DNA of 32,500 nucleotides. Source: Syntrophobacter sp. SbD2 (GTDB taxonomy: Bacteria; Desulfobacterota; Binatia; UBA9968). Under the pieces are notes generated by a model, which had not been told where the DNA came from, did no database searches, and was given only the letters and a program-made list of their open reading frames with translations. The stretch spans positions 1-32,500 of the forward strand of contig CAMDBU010000042.1 of the NCBI GenBank assembly GCA_945889495.1. Direction: 5' to 3'. Made by a program: the position numbers and the translations under genes. Shown piece after piece: positions 31,244 through 32,500 of this stretch. Position 1 is the stretch's first letter, and every line of letters begins with the position of its first letter.

Positions 31244-32035
31244 ATGAAAATATTGATTCTCGGTGATGTCATGGGGCGTCCCGCACGGCGTGCCGTGCGG
31301 GAGCTCGTCCCGGCGTTGATTAAAAACGAAGAGCTCGATCTGGTGATCGCCAACGCCGAAAATGCTGCCGGCGGCATGGGCGTGGACTTAAAAAGCGCCA
31401 AAGAGCTGCTGTCCGCCGGCGTCAACGTCATGACCTCGGGCAATCACATTTGGAAAAAAAAAGAGATTTATTCCTATCTCGATAACGAAGCGACTTTGAT
31501 TCGGCCGGCGAATTTTCCCGCCGGCGCACCGGGCCGAGGCTGGTGTGCTTGGCAAAGTAACGGCTTGAGCGCGCTGGTGATCAATCTCCAGGGGCGCGTT
31601 TTCATGCCCAATCATGTCGACGATCCGTTCCGCGCCGTCGATGAGATCTTAAAAGTTCACCGCACCCATTCGCCGGTGGTGATCGTCGACATGCACGCGG
31701 AGGCGACCTCGGAGAAAAACGCCATGGGCTGGTATCTCGATGGCCGCGCCTCGGTGGTGTTCGGCACGCACACCCATGTTCAGACCGCCGATGAGCGCGT
31801 CCTGCCGCGCGGCACGGCGTATATTACCGATGTTGGCATGTGCGGGCCGATGGATTCGGTGATCGGCATGGAACGGGAAGCCGTGATTCGCGGATTCATC
31901 ACCCAATTGCCGCGGCAATTCGAAGTGGCCGAGGACAACGTCGCCTTGCAGGGCGTGATCGTCGATGTCGACGAGAACGACGGCAAGGCGCGGAGCATTC
32001 GCCGGCTGAGATTATTCTTGCAAGCGCAGTCCTGA
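31244..32035 (+). CDS. ymdB: YmdB family metallophosphoesterase (TIGR00282)
   Basis: A 263-residue di-metal phosphodiesterase, shown in Bacillus to hydrolyse 2',3'-cAMP and to affect biofilm choice. The metal-binding motifs are [56 protein letters not shown] and [11 protein letters not shown]. It starts 11 bases after rny, the usual partner, and ends two bases before tyrS. All ligands look intact. Confidence 0.95.
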   Translation: MKILILGDVMGRPARRAVRELVPALIKNEELDLVIANAENAAGGMGVDLKSAKELLSAGVNVMTSGNHIWKKKEIYSYLDNEATLIRPANFPAGAPGRGWCAWQSNGLSALVINLQGRVFMPNHVDDPFRAVDEILKVHRTHSPVVIVDMHAEATSEKNAMGWYLDGRASVVFGTHTHVQTADERVLPRGTAYITDVGMCGPMDSVIGMEREAVIRGFITQLPRQFEVAEDNVALQGVIVDVDENDGKARSIRRLRLFLQAQS

Positions 32036-32037
32036 CG

Positions 32038-32500
32038 ATGATCGAATTACAAACCCAGCTGGAAGTTATCAAACGCGGCGCCGTCGAGGTGCTGCCGGAA
32101 GACGAGCTGATCGCCAAGCTCAAACGGGGCCGGCCGCTACGGGTCAAAGCGGGCTTCGATCCCACCGCGCCGGATCTGCACTTGGGACACACCGTGCTGA
32201 TCCAAAAAATGAAACAGTTCCAAGAGCTCGGCCATGAGGTGATATTTCTCATCGGCGATTTCACCGGCATGATCGGCGATCCCACCGGGAAATCGGAAAC
32301 TCGCAAGCAGTTGACGCGAGAGGAAGTCGCCAAGAACGCCGAGACCTACAAAGAGCAAATTTTTAAAATTCTCGATCCGCAAAAAACCACCATCGAGTTC
32401 AATCATCGCTGGATGGAAAAGTTGGACGCCGTGGCGATGATTGAATTGACCGCCAAATATAGCGTCGCGCGCATGCTCGAGCGGGAAGATTTCAAGCAGC
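32038..32500 (+). CDS. tyrS: Tyrosyl-tRNA synthetase, N-terminal part (cut by the window edge)
   Basis: Charges tRNA-Tyr. The visible 154 residues start [20 protein letters not shown] and contain the class I signature HLGH in [19 protein letters not shown], followed by [19 protein letters not shown] and YSVARMLER. The KMSKS loop and the anticodon-binding part lie past the end of the window. The sequence style fits the TyrZ-like branch of bacterial TyrRS. ATG 32038 is two bases after the ymdB stop. Confidence 0.95.
   Translation, partial: MIELQTQLEVIKRGAVEVLPEDELIAKLKRGRPLRVKAGFDPTAPDLHLGHTVLIQKMKQFQELGHEVIFLIGDFTGMIGDPTGKSETRKQLTREEVAKNAETYKEQIFKILDPQKTTIEFNHRWMEKLDAVAMIELTAKYSVARMLEREDFKQ

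Overview
The window is GC-rich, densely coded bacterial chromosome. I place it in the former Deltaproteobacteria (Desulfobacterota, Binatota or a similar soil or sediment lineage), but this rests on gene order and protein style only. Clues are cinA-thpR-recA at the left end, zapB-like/zapA/fau/rny/ymdB/tyrS at the right end, a probable selenoprotein, and several SCO1, VKOR and cytochrome-type export genes. No rRNA, tRNA, CRISPR array, prophage or intact IS element was seen.

Layout. 1-2402 (minus): recA (cut by the window edge), thpR and cinA. 2521-3936 (minus): an exported M23 peptidase with a clear sigma70-type promoter. 4050-12020 (minus): a tight seven-gene operon read from high to low coordinates: SCO1-like, VKOR-thioredoxin fusion, exported rhodanese, queC, DUF58, BatA/VWA, and a large VWA protein. 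The rhodanese carries an in-frame UGA exactly where the catalytic Cys belongs, followed by a bSECIS-like hairpin, and is probably a selenoprotein. 12173-13135 (minus) is a LysR regulator. Divergent from it, 13448-19394 (plus) holds an SpvB/RHS-type secreted protein of about 1793 residues. Its AT-richer C-terminal cassette and the following small exported protein look like a polymorphic effector and a possible immunity partner.

19395-20410 is a patchwork: a REP-like inverted repeat, a fragment of a DUF4382-like gene, and a RelE/RHH toxin-antitoxin module with a perfect 24-bp palindrome at its promoter. 20411-26021 (minus) is a run of exported or membrane-anchored genes. It has a DUF4382-like protein, a second SCO1, three paralogues with an NTF2-like half and a CtaG/Cox11-like half that keeps only one Cys of the copper motif, two paralogous methyltransferases with signal peptides, and a His-rich protein. 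I read it as an envelope cluster connected with copper or cytochrome oxidase. Upstream lies a broken outer-membrane-type gene (26100-26732).

26923-27947 (plus) pairs a lipoprotein cytochrome c with a third SCO1. From 28098 a good promoter drives the zapB-like/zapA block. A possible 6S-like RNA sits between zapA and fau, the classic 6S location. The window ends inside tyrS. The strongest leads are the selenorhodanese in a thiol-redox operon, the CtaG-like paralogue cluster, and the RHS effector pair.
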